The notes under the pieces were generated by a model. That model saw only the letters and a list, made by a program, of their open reading frames with translations, ran no database searches and was not told the DNA's origin. DNA of 64,000 nucleotides from Lepidostoma basale (lineage: Eukaryota > Arthropoda > Insecta > Trichoptera > Lepidostomatidae): NCBI GenBank assembly GCA_022606425.2, contig JAHDVF020000889.1, positions 248,001-312,000 on the forward strand, in the 5' to 3' direction. Below, in pieces: positions 22,116-34,818 of this stretch. The translations under genes were made by a program, and so were the position numbers. Every line of letters starts with the position of its first letter. Position 1 is the first letter of the stretch.

Positions 22116-23094
22116 GGATTAATTTAAATATATACAATTATATAAATAAATATTTATATATTTTTTATACTCATTATTTACAACTAACTTTACAATTAAA
22201 ATTTTAATAACAACATTTAAACACGAATTAATTGTTTCTTGAACGATGATGTCAACTCGATATAAAATAATTAATATGAATGTAAACATCTATTTTCAAA
22301 AATCTTCATTAATTTTTAGTTTAATAAACCTTAGCAGGCGAAACAAGCCATTCACTTAAAATGTCATAAAAATATTAGAATTATTTTTTTCCTAATAGTT
22401 ATTTAAAAAAATAGGTAATTTAACAAAAAAAATGAGCACTTACTAATAACACAAAAAAAATATTTTTGTTTTTAAACTTTCAATAATATAAAACCTTATA
22501 TAAAATGACATGAAAATTAATATCATTGAAATATGTATGTATACTTGAGGGCAGGAAGTACAGTGGAGAAATATGTTAAAGATACATCAATAGCCCATGC
22601 TGATAATACTTACTAACTGCTGATGACCGTACAACTATTGTAGAATTAAGTCTCCTTGATGATTTTGATCAAAGCTCTACCATCCTGCAGCGTTGAGTCG
22701 ATTTCACCCAGTTCAGTTTAATCAACCAGAATATATAGTAAATCATTGATGCTGCCAAGACCGTAAGCTCCTAGATGTTTTACTTCGTCCGTTGATGAAT
22801 ACAAAGACTTGATTGCACTAGTTTCTTTGGCTTGGCGTACATGGTTTATCCATGCCACGATATTGATTTTATGGATGCTCATTATAAGAGGTTTATTAAA
22901 GCATTGTGCGGATCTCGTAATTGCTCCTATGCCCATAAGTTCTTGCTGCTGCGCTAACTCTGGGTCCCAAGATTATCATTTTATCATATTTTAAAGATTT
23001 TTTATTGTTGTTAAAGTCACTGTCCACACTTCGATTCAAAAATTATTACTGGCTTTATGGTATTGTTATAAATGCGCAGGTTAGTATTTCTGGA
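22116..23094. other. Intergenic sequence
   Basis: A family b scrap (AGGCGAAACAAGCCATTCAC) lies at 22336-22355. Around 22600-22990 the composition is more balanced and a 72-codon minus-strand frame (22718-22936, containing AWINHVRQAKETSAIKSLYS) is present. I do not recognise it; it could be an old exon or transposon remnant, with no supporting neighbour. Confidence 0.4.
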
Positions 23095-23455
23095 AAATAT
23101 AATTCTGTATGGAGGCTGGAGGCGTTTGAAATGTGGAGGTTCTCAGCAGAGTTGAAGAGAATAGGTACACGTTGAAAACCATAGCGGAGAGGCGCGCGAG
23201 ATGGATTGGTCATGTGTTGCGACACGAATGTTTCCTGCATGATGTATTGGAGGGAATGGTCGAGGAATCGATTGACAAAGGGCAACCTCGCCAGGAGTAC
23301 CTAGACCAGATTTGCCGAGATATGGGCTGCATCTCTTAAGCGGAGTTGAAGAGAGTTGCCAAGGAACGAGCGGAGTAGAAGAGGAGATGCATCGCCTTGC
23401 TGCAGACGAATCTTTAGATTGAGACCGGAAAAGAGAAGATGGAAGCCACAATTTG
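23095..23455 (+). pseudogene. LINE-D 3' fragment
   Basis: The plus strand encodes a block RVEENRYTLKTIAERRARWI, GHVLRHECFLHDVLEGMVEE and GQPRQEYLDQICRDMGC, stop, then a continuation AELKRVAKERAE. This is the C-terminal module of RTE/BovB-like non-LTR elements. Premature stops follow at 23337 and near 23370. Confidence 0.83.
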
Positions 23456-23828
23456 TAGATTTTTATGAACTCTGTGATCTAATATGCTGGTATGTGATTA
23501 TGTTCTATTTCAATTTCATAATATTTTTATTAATATTTCATTTTGAAAAGTTCATAAAAAAATATATTGCTTTTTCTATAGTTGCATAAATATTTTATGT
23601 CCATTAAACTGAGAATGTTATGATATAATTAAATCGAATGTTTCCCAGTTGGTTTTAATGAACGCATATTTCGTACAAAACGACGGTAACAAGTTCATTA
23701 AATTAATTAGACTAGTTATTTCTGTTCATATTCATGAGTAGTTGTGTCACATTCCATCATTAAAATATTCAATGCAGCCTCAGTATAGCGATAAAGTAGT
23801 TCATATTACGATTTTATAATCTGATAAC
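23456..23828. other. AT-rich spacer
   Basis: Nothing recognisable. Confidence 0.5.
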
Positions 23829-24428
23829 TCTTCTTCTTCCTCATATAGACCTTTGGTATGTTCCTGAAATCAGGCTGGCCTCTCTTGGGAGGTCGACTAC
23901 AACTATGGGACGGGAGCCGGTAGAAATCTGATGTGCCACAGCATGTGGGATTCTGGTGGAATCCATCTTCTGCACGTGTGTATTCCAGTATCTTCTGCGT
24001 TGTCTGCCCCATCTCACGACATCCTCCACCTTACAGATCTCGCGGATAAGCCGTGTCACTCACCCTATCTCGAATAATCCTTCCTGCTATCATCCTCAGC
24101 GACCTCATCTCTGCCACCCGTACTTTAGCCTTCGTTATTGTGGTATCCGCTCTGGTCTCAATGGTATATATCAGTATTGGCCTTACACAGGTTTTATATA
24201 TTCTGACCTTACTGTCAGTTCTCATATACTTGTTTTTCCATATTATATCCTTGAGACAACCTGATACCGCCGAAGTCTTGTTTTATTATTTCACTGACAA
24301 GATCATTTTGACTGAGCAGATCCACTCCCAGATCTAAACTTTGCAACCTGTTCCAGCATTCTGTCATTGAAGGATAACCTGCCTCCTAAGGGTTCTTTTG
24401 AGAATGTCATAGTTTTCTCAACTAAGAT
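23829..24428 (-). pseudogene. LINE-C 3' fragment, long copy
   Basis: The complement encodes, from the right end, LSFNDRMLEQVAKF-type codons, TDSKVRIYKTCVRPILIYTI, TRADTTITKAKVRVAEMRSL, MIAGRIIRDRVSDTA, ICKVEDVVRWGRQRRRYWNT, and HVQKMDSTRIPHAVAHQIST. The 3' end is a short CTT run at 23831-23840. Frames are shifted between the RDRVSDTA and REICKVED blocks. Confidence 0.86.
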
Positions 24429-25989
24429 CATATGATGTTATTAAAATAAATAATTGTCGATTTTAAAAAACTTAAAAGTTTTTTAAAATTTCCGAGATTT
24501 CAGCCACGGATTAATAAATTACAACTGGACAATGAAGGTTTCATTCTCACAAAATTGTTCATAAAATGAATAATGAGAACATATAAATGGAACCTATTTC
24601 TTACAGTTTTCATGAGTATTGCTTTTTGCTTGAAACTGTATTAGTTCAGAGGAGGTACCCTGCTTTAAAAACATAAACGATTTTTTTTGCGTTCACTCTA
24701 TGCTGTAAGCTAAAATTATAACACATATTTAAAAAGTTTACTATTACAAAACAATTTATTCTATTTTATAACAGACACATTCCAAAAATAATTTTGTTTT
24801 CATTTTACGAGGATTTTTTTAAACTTTCCTAAAAATACTCCAAAAATAAAAACATAAAAACTCCAAAATAAATGTTTTCATTGTTCTGAGAGACGTCAAA
24901 CGGTAACAATTCGTTCGTTTATTTATGAAAACAACATCAGAGTTATTATTTTTATTCTTCTTCTTCTGTCTTATTTAGAATCTCGCAAAATTTTGACTGC
25001 TTCGCTTAGACTTTCCTTTGGTACTTCATTCCCTTCGGTTTCCCTATTTTACTTTGTTTGCTTATATGCTAATTACTCTTTCAGAACATTCTCTCTTCAC
25101 ATTCATTTTTTTAAATGATATTAATAATGTATCGTATTATTCAATATACATGGATCTATGTATGGGCAAAAATATATTTCCCACCACCACCCGAGACTGT
25201 TATAGGACGCAGCGACGCCCTTTCGTCAGTCTCGCTGCACTATCTAGGTCTGTTCCTTGTCCATCCGGGACTTACGTTAATTTAATTTAGCCTTTTCTTG
25301 TCATCAATCAAAAGGGTGACAGACCACATTTAATCTATTCTTTTAACCTTATATATCTCCCGCGGGGCCTCACATCTCTTTATTATGAAATAAAATCAGA
25401 AGTAAATATTATATAAAGCACACCTTAAATTATTAAAAAAAAAAAACACATGAAAATTATATAAACTCCCCTATGTCTTCTCGTGCCGTGTTATTGTTTC
25501 TATAAATTATTTGGCATTATTGTTAAAAATTGTCTTTGTTTTTGGTTGTGTTATTATTGCTATTATGATTATATTTGACTATGTAAAAATATCATTAAAA
25601 ATATTAGCCTTTAAAGACAAAGTTCTAAATTTATAGTTTGAAGTTAAATAAAGTAAAGGAAGATCAAGCCAACGAATTCAGATCCGCTAAAAGTCCTTGA
25701 ATATGGTTAAGGCAGACGTCTGTCGACAACCTTAGAGCGAATATTTCCCGAGCTGCAGTTAAATAGATAATCCAAACTTCTATATTGCGGAGACAGTGCT
25801 ATTTGAAACAGATGAAATTAGAAATGTTTTAAATTATTCATTTTATATAGATACTTCAAAAGGTTTTTTTGCACGTAATAAGATTTATAATTGTAATTTT
25901 TCACCTATCTTCTTTTATGCTTTATAAAGACCGCGAAACAATAACAGTATTATAAAAAATGGCCTTTTCATTTTTATACTTATTTTTAT
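24429..25989. other. AT-rich intergenic sequence
   Basis: No gene or recognised repeat. Open frames at 25018-25290 and elsewhere are unsupported. Confidence 0.5.
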
Positions 25990-25996
25990 TTTACTT

Positions 25997-26496
25997 GTGG
26001 TGTTCCTCTACCGACCCTTATGGACGGAAGCGAAGCATGGAACTGGCTAAATAAGTATAAAAGTATAATAACTGCAGTAGAAATGAGATCTCTTAGACGA
26101 ATGTGTGATACTCTGTGTATGATAGAGTGTCAAATGAAAATATAAGAAGTGAATGCGGTGCGAATGATGGTGTTACGAACAAAATAATGAAAGGATCATT
26201 AAGATGGTTTGGACATATGGAAAAAATGAATAAAGAAATAATGTTAAAAAAAATATATGGAAACGATGTAAATGGAACCGGAAATAGAGGAAGACCGAAT
26301 AAAATGTGGCCCGATCAAATAAATCAAATATTGAATGTCAGCCATGTGAGGGGTCAGAGAAATTGACGCGCGTGCATGACACGATGTATGAATGTTGAGA
26401 AATCGAGGAAAATATGTCAGGAGAGAAAAGTGTGGTAGTCCATTCTTTCTGCCTACCCCTTCGGGTAGACGGAGTGATGGTTAGTTAGTAAGTTAG
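25997..26496 (+). pseudogene. LINE-A 3' fragment
   Basis: Begins at the VFLYRPLWTEAKHGTG-type region (LPTLMYGSEAW in other copies) and continues MYDRVSNENIRSECGANDGV, SLRWFGHMEKMNKEIMLKKI and GNDVNGTGNRGRPNKMWPDQ to a GTTA tail at 26480-26496. TTTACTT occurs at both ends (25990-25996 and 26497-26503), a plausible 7-bp target-site duplication. Several stops and frameshifts. Confidence 0.83.
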
Positions 26497-26503
26497 TTTA
26501 CTT

Positions 26504-27599
26504 CTTTTTATAAAATATTTACGAGAAGTATTACACTTTATTCTATATATTTTTATGAAGTTTAAAGGACATCGCTGGTTTTTGTAAGCACAATTGCAGT
26601 ATTCGGACAATATTTTAGCATAAATTTAAACATTCCCGTAACGAAATTTTAATGAAACATTTCACATGACGGCAAAATTGTTGATTTTGTTAATTTTTTG
26701 GCATATATAAGGGATACTTAGAAAGATAAAAACGAAAACCTAAAAGGACCTAATATAAAATCATGACATTGAAATATGTGGCTTATTTCGACATTCTTTG
26801 ACATTATCAAAATGCAATACAATTAATTTAGTTAATGGTCAAATAATCTGTCTATTCAATTTTATAAACAAGATAATATGAATATTAAATTCTATTCTAT
26901 TAACTTGACCAACAATGTGATTTGGTTATGTTAACGATCCATTGTCCATGTACGTGTACGTAATACCACGTGGATGCGGCCTGTAAGTCTCTTTGCGCAA
27001 GCCAAAGCCGGTTTAGTTTGGTACATCAAATTTAATCTTTCCAACAAAGGCGGAGACACATCCTGTTTCTACTTGCACCATGCTAACGTGCATTTGGCTT
27101 TATATATTGAGTATTGTTTAACAAGCAAACATTGACTATATTAACTATAACGACGTGTAAACAGACATGATAAACCTCCAAACTTTTCTTACAAAACACA
27201 CCCCTGTTTTCATACATACACCATCTCATGCGCTCGCAAAGATTTTAAACAAACAACGTAAAATTAAATATAACTTGTTTGAGTTGTTGATAAGTCCAAG
27301 GGTTAATTAATACACAATCAAATCATTACAAGTGCTATAAGTTATTCTATACATTTATTGGGAATAATTCATAACAGCAATAACATGTACATGAAAATAT
27401 TTTAAAGTAAAATTTAATTAATAAAGTTGAATAATTATATTATATTATAGATATATAAACTAACTGATCACACCCTCGTTATTTGGCTTTAAAGTAATAA
27501 TACGTAATTATTGTTTCTTGAACAATATTGTAAAACTCCATTTTGAATAATTAATATGAATGAAAGATTATATTTTTAAGAATTATATTTTATGTAATT
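26504..27599. other. AT-rich intergenic sequence
   Basis: Slightly GC-richer at about 26950-27090, otherwise unremarkable. Confidence 0.5.
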
Positions 27600-27690
27600 G
27601 ACATACGAGATTTCATCTGTCTAATTCATAATCAAAGGACGCTACATTTGATAATGCCTACGATAGGGAAAACTTGTCATTCACATAAAA
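27600..27690. ncRNA. Decayed head-to-head hammerhead-like pair, family b
   Basis: The plus unit (27646-27678) reads UUGAUAAU GCCUACGAUAGGGAAAACUUGUC, a mutated version of the 10.0-kb unit. The minus unit (about 27606-27640) is more eroded (GAGATTTCATCTGTC). The shared flank AUUCACAUAAAAUAUAAU confirms the family. Confidence 0.35.
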
Positions 27691-29867
27691 TATAATAAAA
27701 CTTCTTTAAAAAACAGACGTTTTCATTCGTATTAATTGTGTAATAATGTGAATTATTTCATATTGTGTGCACACTTTAGAAAAAATCAAATGTCAATTTA
27801 GATTTTTTAAACATATTTATAACGAAAAAGTCATTATTGCAATGGTGAATCGTAACAGGTCAGTGGTTATTACCAAATGAAATATTTTTCAAATTGAAAT
27901 ATCCAGTAGAATATCCGATATTTTGAATATTTTATTGGACGTGGAAAAGTGCAATATAAAATATGCAACCTTAAGCCTATTGCCATTGAATCGAGCAAGC
28001 AAATCTTGATCGGATCGTTCTCCCTACTTTCTGCGGTGCATCTCTTCGAAGCGCGGAGATGAATTCCTAGACTGCATTATGCATTGTCGAGGGAGGATAC
28101 AAGCACGGAAAGGGGAGGGGGGATTGAGGAGGGAGCATTTACTACGCAGTCTTTGAAGTTGTTGGTTTCAAAGAAATGACTCGACGATACTGTGATGATT
28201 ACACAATGCGCCTAAGACTGGGATTATAAGAACAGAGAACATATTAGGAAAAAAATGTAGAGTTACGTTTTCTTAAATGTTGTGTATTTTTAATTTCAAC
28301 AATACAGCAGTAGTTTTTTTCCGAACAATATAATAATTTTTAGAAGCCCAAGAACATAGTTATTATAATAATTAATATCTATATTGAAGCTTTGATGATT
28401 TTTTTTTATTTGGTGAAAAAAACATAAACATTTTCGATAATTTTATTCTCAAGATAGATTTGTTTAATCTTGTAGCAATAATTAATTAAAGCAAGCCATT
28501 ATAGTATTTTAGTAATTCATGATCATAAACTAATGAAAACTTTTAATATAAACATGTATTATTATTAATTCATATTTATATATATTTTATTACATCAATT
28601 TTTATATAATAATTTGTAATTATTATAAATGAAATTTCACGATAATTATTAAAAATATTGTAAAAATAAGGTTCCACTGTATTTATTTAATTGCTATACA
28701 TTGGATGTTTATTACGCATGTTTAACTTTCGTATTTGATAACATGAAATTATTAACCTTTAATCTTATATTAAATGTTTCTTTCCGCTTCTATTATTTTG
28801 TCTAGTTTCCAAAGAGAGATATTGAACTTCCCTGGACGAGTCCTATTCATATTGCAGGCCTCTCCAACACTCACCACAATGGATTCTGTGGCAACCAGCA
28901 ATACATTTATCCGATAAAATATTTCTAAGAGGCTATTTCCGTCCGCGTTCAGTTATGTTGAATTTAACTATTACGGTGCATGTTGGCTCACTCTGAAAAT
29001 AGTATGATATTTCAAATGAACTAGAAATTTATATCATATTATTATTTAATGAGAAATCAATAATAGTTTAAGCTATGTCAAATATCTATCAACACAGCTC
29101 ACACGCTTATTTCTATTATACGAGTAGTTAACAAACGTATGCAGTACCCATTAAACATGATTGAAAGATTAGTTAGTTATAAAAAAAATAGGTTTACTAT
29201 ATGATTGAAGCACAAAATTTAAGTTGAACTAAAGGAAATATGGCATAGCAAAAACAATTAATCATTAAAAATTTCGATAAATTAACGCGATGCATGAATA
29301 TATAGCGGTCTAATAAAATATGTCAGAATTGAACAGTGTGGAGTAGGCAGATACACAATGAAGAGTTTATTGAATGTCAAATATTGTCAAACATTTCACA
29401 AAAAAAATGTTGATTAAAACATAGCAATCCCTTGATATATGGTTATATAATAAAATTTTAGAAATCGTTATTTTTCGATTTTTTATTTTCTTTGAAGTTC
29501 TACACTTTTGTTCGATAAATGATAATTTTGTAAAAAGTTTAGTTTCTCACACCCAATAATACCACCAAATACGAAAAAAAAAATTTCATGGAATTTCTTG
29601 CGATTAGATTAGAAATCAATCAAATACGAAAGTTATATAATAATTTACTCTAATTCATATATAATAATGAGCATATTTTAATGGAATGCAATAATAATTA
29701 TGTAAATACGGACAAAGTATATTTTTCATAAGTAAGGAAGAAACTATACAAGATAATGTCATTCGGAAGTACTGTTTAAAAAAATATCAAATTAAACACT
29801 TTTCACTTAATATTAACTACTTTATTGAATAAGTAGCGCCAACCAGTTTCACTCTGTAGCTAGCTTT
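27691..29867. other. Intergenic sequence with G-rich patch
   Basis: A purine-rich, G-rich segment (GGGGAGGGGGGATTGAGGAG) occurs at 28112-28131 within a more balanced stretch of about 27960-28230. The remainder is AT-rich and unrecognised. Confidence 0.5.
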
Positions 29868-30353
29868 TAAACAGTTTTATCACTAACATCGCAGCCTGCA
29901 GCTAACTTGGACGAGGTTTGCGATGGATCCGCTTCCACAATAGCGTTCAATTCTTCATTATCAACTTTGGTCTCCGGCCGTCCACGGGGCTTGTTCTGCA
30001 GGTCGAAATTTCAAGAACGAAAACGTTGGAACCAAAAACGCACTGTGTTTTATTTTGCAGCACCGTCGCCATACACATCATTAATCCTTCGAGCCGTTTC
30101 TGCAGCACTGGTGTCACGGTGGAACTCGTACTCGTAAATAACGCGATATTTCAAGTTTTCCATTTTGTAAACTGAGTGACGCAAAGAAAAAAAAACAATT
30201 GAGGAAAAAACAAATGAATTATAATTTTCGAAACACAAATACTTGAGTAAATAGCTGTATAAATTTGAATTTGGAATTCCTAACCAAAGAGAAAATATTT
30301 GAGATCAACGTTGCCAGTACGGCAAAACGCCAATTTCATATGTAAGGACCTAA
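29868..30353 (-). mobile_element. Mariner terminal fragment (5' half)
   Basis: Nearly identical to the right 480 bp of the element at 48585-49871. The complement carries the transposase start codon at 30161-30163, MENLKYRVIYEYEFHR and AAETARRINDVYGDGAAK, then a nonsense codon at 30050-30052 (GAA in the intact copy changed to TAA). The outer end at 30353 is the complement of TTAGGTCCTTACATATGAAA. The catalytic half and the other terminal repeat are missing. Confidence 0.9.
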
Positions 30354-30426
30354 TATTAACATGGACTTAGAAAAAAGCTTGTTTTTGTAGTGATTCGGTA
30401 AAAGTCCAAAATTGGTAAAAAAGATT

Positions 30427-30479
30427 GAGATCAAAGTTGCCAGTACGGCATAACGCCAATTTCATATGTAAGGACTTAA
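30427..30479. mobile_element. Extra solitary mariner terminus
   Basis: GAGATCAAAGTTGCCAGTAC onward repeats the terminal ~53 bp of the adjacent mariner fragment in the same orientation, ending in CCTTACATATGAAA complement with one change (AAGTCC instead of AGGTCC). It is separated from the first terminus by about 73 bp of unrelated sequence. Confidence 0.85.
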
Positions 30480-31179
30480 TATATGCTTACTTTATTGGAG
30501 TTACCTAATCTCGACATTGAACTATAGTTTCAATATAAAATACTTATGAAATTATTATTACCCAATTCCACTTTGGGTTATGAATATTGCCTATCTACTG
30601 GAGCTACTTTGATCAAGTAGGTGCGATACGATAGCTTCATTGAAAAATGTTGCATTGATCGACTTATATTTTGCCTTGCTTTTCAATAGTGAATACAGCT
30701 TTTTATAACTGGAAGTAAGACCTTGAATTTCCTCGTAACCGAAGGTTCCAAGCTATTATATGATATTTATTTTGCTAATTATGATGGATTATTTTCCCTT
30801 AGGATTAGTGATCGATAGGTTATACAAGTATGTATTTTGAAACTTATTCATTTATACAACAGAACAACTTTTCCAAAGTATGAAAACCGTAAAATATAAT
30901 TGAAGACATACAATAATTTTTAAAATTAATTATTTTCGTATTTAACTCAAATATAAAAAATAAAAATAAATAGCATCTCTCATTTATTCTCCTTATTCAT
31001 CGCTCCACTGCTGGACGAAGGCCTCATATTCTTTTCCAAACTGGAATTATATCGTCCATTATTTTTGGGGTCGATCACGCTTTGTCTGGCTCCTGATCTC
31101 AACATTTGGTATTCTATCCATTAGACATATGCTTTGCATATGTATCTCCGTAAAATGACACAGTAGCTCCTTAAATAAG
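30480..31179. other. Intergenic sequence
   Basis: Around 30980-31040 the phrase TTATTCATCGCTCCACTGCT with GGACGAAGGCCTC resembles the 3' end of GHV-type LINEs, but too little remains to classify. Confidence 0.4.
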
Positions 31180-31270
31180 TACCATGAGAGCCGGACGTCT
31201 AGCATGGTTTGGGTACGTATGCTGAGTCGGAAAGACTAGATCAACAATGGCTACGTACGCGTCAAGACCA
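31180..31270 (+). pseudogene. RTE-like LINE scrap
   Basis: The plus strand reads TMRAGRLAWFGYV followed by a KTRSTMATYASRPAG-like stretch, a short piece of the C-terminal module shared by GHV-type non-LTR elements. It stops where the AATCA-tailed element begins. Confidence 0.45.
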
Positions 31271-31735
31271 GCCGGAATAAATCAAATCAAATCAAATAAA
31301 CTCAGTTTATTAACTCAAAAGACATTACAAACAGGTAAATGTTTAATGCATCTATTGAATACAGATAAAATATTATAAAAATACAATATAGTACCAGGAA
31401 CGCATAAGAGATGGTTTGACATTAGGAAGACAAGATACTTTCTAAAGTCAAGAGTATTTGCCTCCTGAACGTACTTTCACTAATATGAAAGACGTTGATC
31501 TCCGAGGAGACCGCGTTCAGCAGACTAATTGCTCTTCCCAACTATGTCACCAGAGGCAGATTGGTTCTGGTGGCCGGTAGGTTAAACAATCTGTGCTGTC
31601 GCTGTTGGAGAAATCTATCAGGAACAAAAATACCAACATCCTCTAGCACGGTAGAGTGAGATCCCCTGATTAATTTAAAGAAATGGGTAATGAGATGCCC
31701 ATCTCTTCGAAGCTGTAATGAATTGGTTCCATGAT
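31271..31735 (-). pseudogene. Jockey/CR1-like LINE C-terminal fragment with AATCA tail
   Basis: The complement encodes SLQLRRDGHLITHFFKLIRG, HSTVLEDVGIFVPDRFLQQR, HRLFNLPATRTNLPLVT, a stop, LGRAISLLNAVSSEINVFHI and SESTFRRQILLTLES. This is the conserved C-terminus of jockey/CR1-type reverse transcriptase proteins. The left end is an AATCA repeat (31278-31300 on the plus strand), the presumed 3' tail. A related scrap lies at 46.12 kb. Confidence 0.75.
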
Positions 31736-31856
31736 TTCAAATGAATGAATGAATTCAAATTTGTGAATGGTGACTTCTAAATTTTCTTCCATTCACCTAA
31801 TTATTGATTTTTGAATCTGTTTATGCAGAATAAATATTTTTTCCTGCGACAAAGAC

Positions 31857-32090
31857 AATCAGCTTTCTCTTTATACCTTTGGTGGTCGTTTTGGTGATCG
31901 AAGGCCCTCTGGAGTCTCGTGCATCACAATCTTAGGATCGTGCATCACGATCGATGGATCCATCTTCTCGATGTGGTCCCACCTGAATAGTATTTTCTGT
32001 CTACTCCTGCGTTGAGTATCTCATATCTAATGGTTCTACCCACGATAGGTTGCAATATTGTTATTTCTGCTACTCTTAGGAGATGTTGTG
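31857..32090 (-). pseudogene. LINE-C-like fragment, heavily decayed
   Basis: GATGGATCCATCTTCTCGAT (complement of codons like IEKMDPS) followed by GTGGTCCCACCTGAATAGTA and by TGCAATATTGTTATTTCTGC matches the order of the LINE-C VQKMD, VRW and IAG regions at low similarity. Confidence 0.5.
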
Positions 32091-33232
32091 AAGTAAAAAT
32101 ATGCAAAAAATAACATCTCAATCAAATTCTAATAATATTTTATTAGAATTAAAACTTTTTTTCATCAGTATAGTAATTAATAAAACCAATATTCAAATTA
32201 CCTCTTTTCCGCACGAAATTTACGAAATGTTAAAATTCAGTATTTTTTCCCCGCTTTGACTCCGCACTGAATCCAAGCGTTTTACCACTGAAACCCAGTC
32301 AGGCTGTCACGTAAGCCATTTTGCTGGAATTATGCATGTTGGTGCAGCAGAGCCGTGATGGGGCAGCCCCGGCGGTCGCGGTGGCCCAAAGGAAGGCATC
32401 GAGGATTCCACAAAGTGCACACGTATAAGAGCGCCAGTTCGCAAACTTTTCCGTCCGTGAAATTATCAATCAATTTTATTATTTAACACATTTATCAAAC
32501 TCTTGTAAACTCAAAAATTTTACATTATTCGAATTAGGATTCTAATCCTACCTCTAGGTCACAATTTGTTTTTGCAAGTAAAAATATTGAATAATAATAA
32601 GAATAATAAATTGGTTAATTTATAAAGCGCCATTTTTATGAATTACTCATCTCAAGGGCGCTGTATTTTTAAAAGAAAAATTTTAAAAAGAAAATTTCAC
32701 GCTATCTTTTTCACAACACTTCATAAAACCCTTTGCCCATTAAAATCAAATGTAAAACTAATCGACATCTTTTCTATTCAGAAATATCACGTTTTTTATT
32801 AGTATTACATTAATTAAATAAAACAGTATTTTAGCAAATTTTTCTTTAATTTTTTTAGTATGAATACATTGATTAGTTATTTTGGACGCTTGCTAAAGGA
32901 GAATGTATATTAAATAAATGCCGAAAAAATTAGATAACATAAATGAACATAGTTTAAAAAAATAAAGAAATAAGGCCAATTTCGAAATTAGAAATCGACC
33001 TTTGTATACAGAAAAACCACGAGAGAAATATGTGAGAGGTCCATCTTCTTCACCAACCCCATCACCACCAATTGATTGCTGTATCGATTCGCCCCAATAT
33101 TTAGTAAATACCGTTTAACTTAACGTCTATTTACTAAATTATTTTAATAAAAAGGATAGAATGGTAAAAGCTTTTCGTCATTCAATATCAATTGAAGGTA
33201 TACTATTTACATTTGATGGGTCGCCGTGAATA
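32091..33232. other. Intergenic sequence with GC-rich island
   Basis: A GC-rich island at 32325-32465 (GGGGCAGCCCCGGCGGTCGC) contrasts with AT-rich flanks and matches no window repeat. The rest is unremarkable. Confidence 0.5.
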
Positions 33233-33234
33233 TA

Positions 33235-33873
33235 CTACTGTGATGAAAAAGTAAGGTGAAAATTTTAATTTTAATTTAATTTCTCTTCGATTCTAACAAA
33301 TCTTATTTTTTAGGTTGGAAGTACTGTCACTGATATCTGTGTCAAATTTCTTGTCAATATCTGCATTGGTGTAATAGTTACAAACGTGCTTGTGAACAAC
33401 AAAACGTTACTCCAGCGATTTTCATAATTTCAGATTTTGTTGAAAAGAAGTGGCATTCAATTTTGTTTGCGGAAAATATACTTTAATCATAGGCAAAAGA
33501 TTCTTGGTTTTTGCACCACGATAATACACCATCTCACAATGCTTGGTGTTTCGAGACTATTTCGCCAAAAATTCAAATCATATCGTTCCAAAACCATCGT
33601 ATTCGTCTGATTTAGCACCGTGTGACTTCTGGTTATTCCCTTAATTTAGAAACGCTCCAGGGACACCGATTTGACACAATTGAAGAGATAAAAACGGAAT
33701 CGCTGCACGATTTAAAAGCAAAAATCTGCATTAACAATTTCGAGGATTTGAAACAACCTTGGCATACGTTTATTATATTGGGAGGTGGTACTTTGAAAGC
33801 GATGAAATAGATTTAGAGAATAAATAAAGATTTCAAAAGTTAAAAAAAAATTAACCTTTTTATCACAGTGCAG
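33235..33873 (+). mobile_element. Internally deleted mariner (639 bp)
   Basis: Left end CTACTGTGATGAAAAAGTAA and the complement of the right end CTGCACTGTGATAAAAAGGT are inverted repeats; TA lies outside both (33233-33234, 33874-33875). The plus strand keeps the second and third catalytic neighbourhoods: HHDNTPSHNAW near 33515-33545, then SDLAPCDFWLF-like codons near 33607-33640 in shifted frames (Asp-Asp spacing compatible with DD34D). The C-terminus LETLQGHRFDTIEEIKTESL and WHTFIILGGG follows. The first half of the transposase is absent. Confidence 0.85.
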
Positions 33874-33875
33874 TA

Positions 33876-34589
33876 TGTAGTTAACATATGTAGAAAATAT
33901 GTAAAATATAATGTATTTGACTATGTAGTTAATGTACTAGAAAAAAATACTCCATCAGTGAACATTTTTACAGAATAAGGAATCTAGCTTCGCACTTCTA
34001 ATACTTTGCCCTTTTCTACTTTCAGTGCATAGATTATTTTGTTTTCAGCCGGACGGCAACCAAAGTTTATCTAGCAATATCCCCGAGCTTATAACATCGT
34101 GCTCACAAGGGGAGATAGCAAATAGACTTTATATCCGGTGACTTCGGACATATTTTCATAGAAATTGTAAAAGGCTTCAAGCAAACGTAAAAATGGTTGT
34201 TTTTTTATCTGACTCCAATTTCGTACTTTGGTAAAGAGGATGAAACGATTCGCCTTTTTGTAGACATTCTAAAGCAATTTAAATCTCGTCATTCCACTGG
34301 GGAACTTGATGCAAATAAAACACTCGTTCCATTTTCAATCGTTCGTTTATGCAACGGGGTATACAAAATAGGGATTATTTTAGAGGTAATGGATTAAAAC
34401 CTCGAAGTTATTAAATTTAATCTTGAAATTTTGACACCAAAAAATTGACGGTTTGAGTAAAATAAATCGTTTTTCTTAATTCACCCCAAATTCATTTGAG
34501 GACTTATCAATCTTTTTCGCAAATCTCAAAGTAGTACACGTAGCTTGTTTATTTAATTTCACGTTTATCCCTTCATTTGGCGTGAAGAA
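33876..34589. other. Intergenic sequence
   Basis: A 66-codon frame at 34197-34397 is unsupported. No repeat recognised. Confidence 0.45.
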
Positions 34590-34745
34590 ACTGACTAACT
34601 AACCAACCATCACGCCGTTTCCTTGGAGGGTTGGGAAGAAAGGATGGAACTCCATAATACTCTGTCCTGACTTATCTCTTCGCTATAGTCTATGGCTAAG
34701 TCCATAATAATCTGTCCTGATATATCCATCAGCTTAGAACAATCT
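34590..34745 (-). pseudogene. LINE-A 3' terminal scrap
   Basis: ACTAACTAACCAACCATCAC with GCCGTTTCC is the complement of the LINE-A end and its GTTA tail. The segment TCCATAATACTCTGTCCTGA is then repeated in variant form at 34701-34720, so the scrap carries a small internal duplication. Confidence 0.7.
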
Positions 34746-34818
34746 GCCTTCACACCTCCGATGCATAAATGATCCGACAGACTTCAGATCGAAGCTGAAA
34801 ACCTATATTTTTCATAAA

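Noticed and set aside
22718..22936. 72-codon minus-strand frame possibly from a host gene
   Set aside because: No recognisable domain, no splice-supported neighbours; left as unassigned intergenic sequence.
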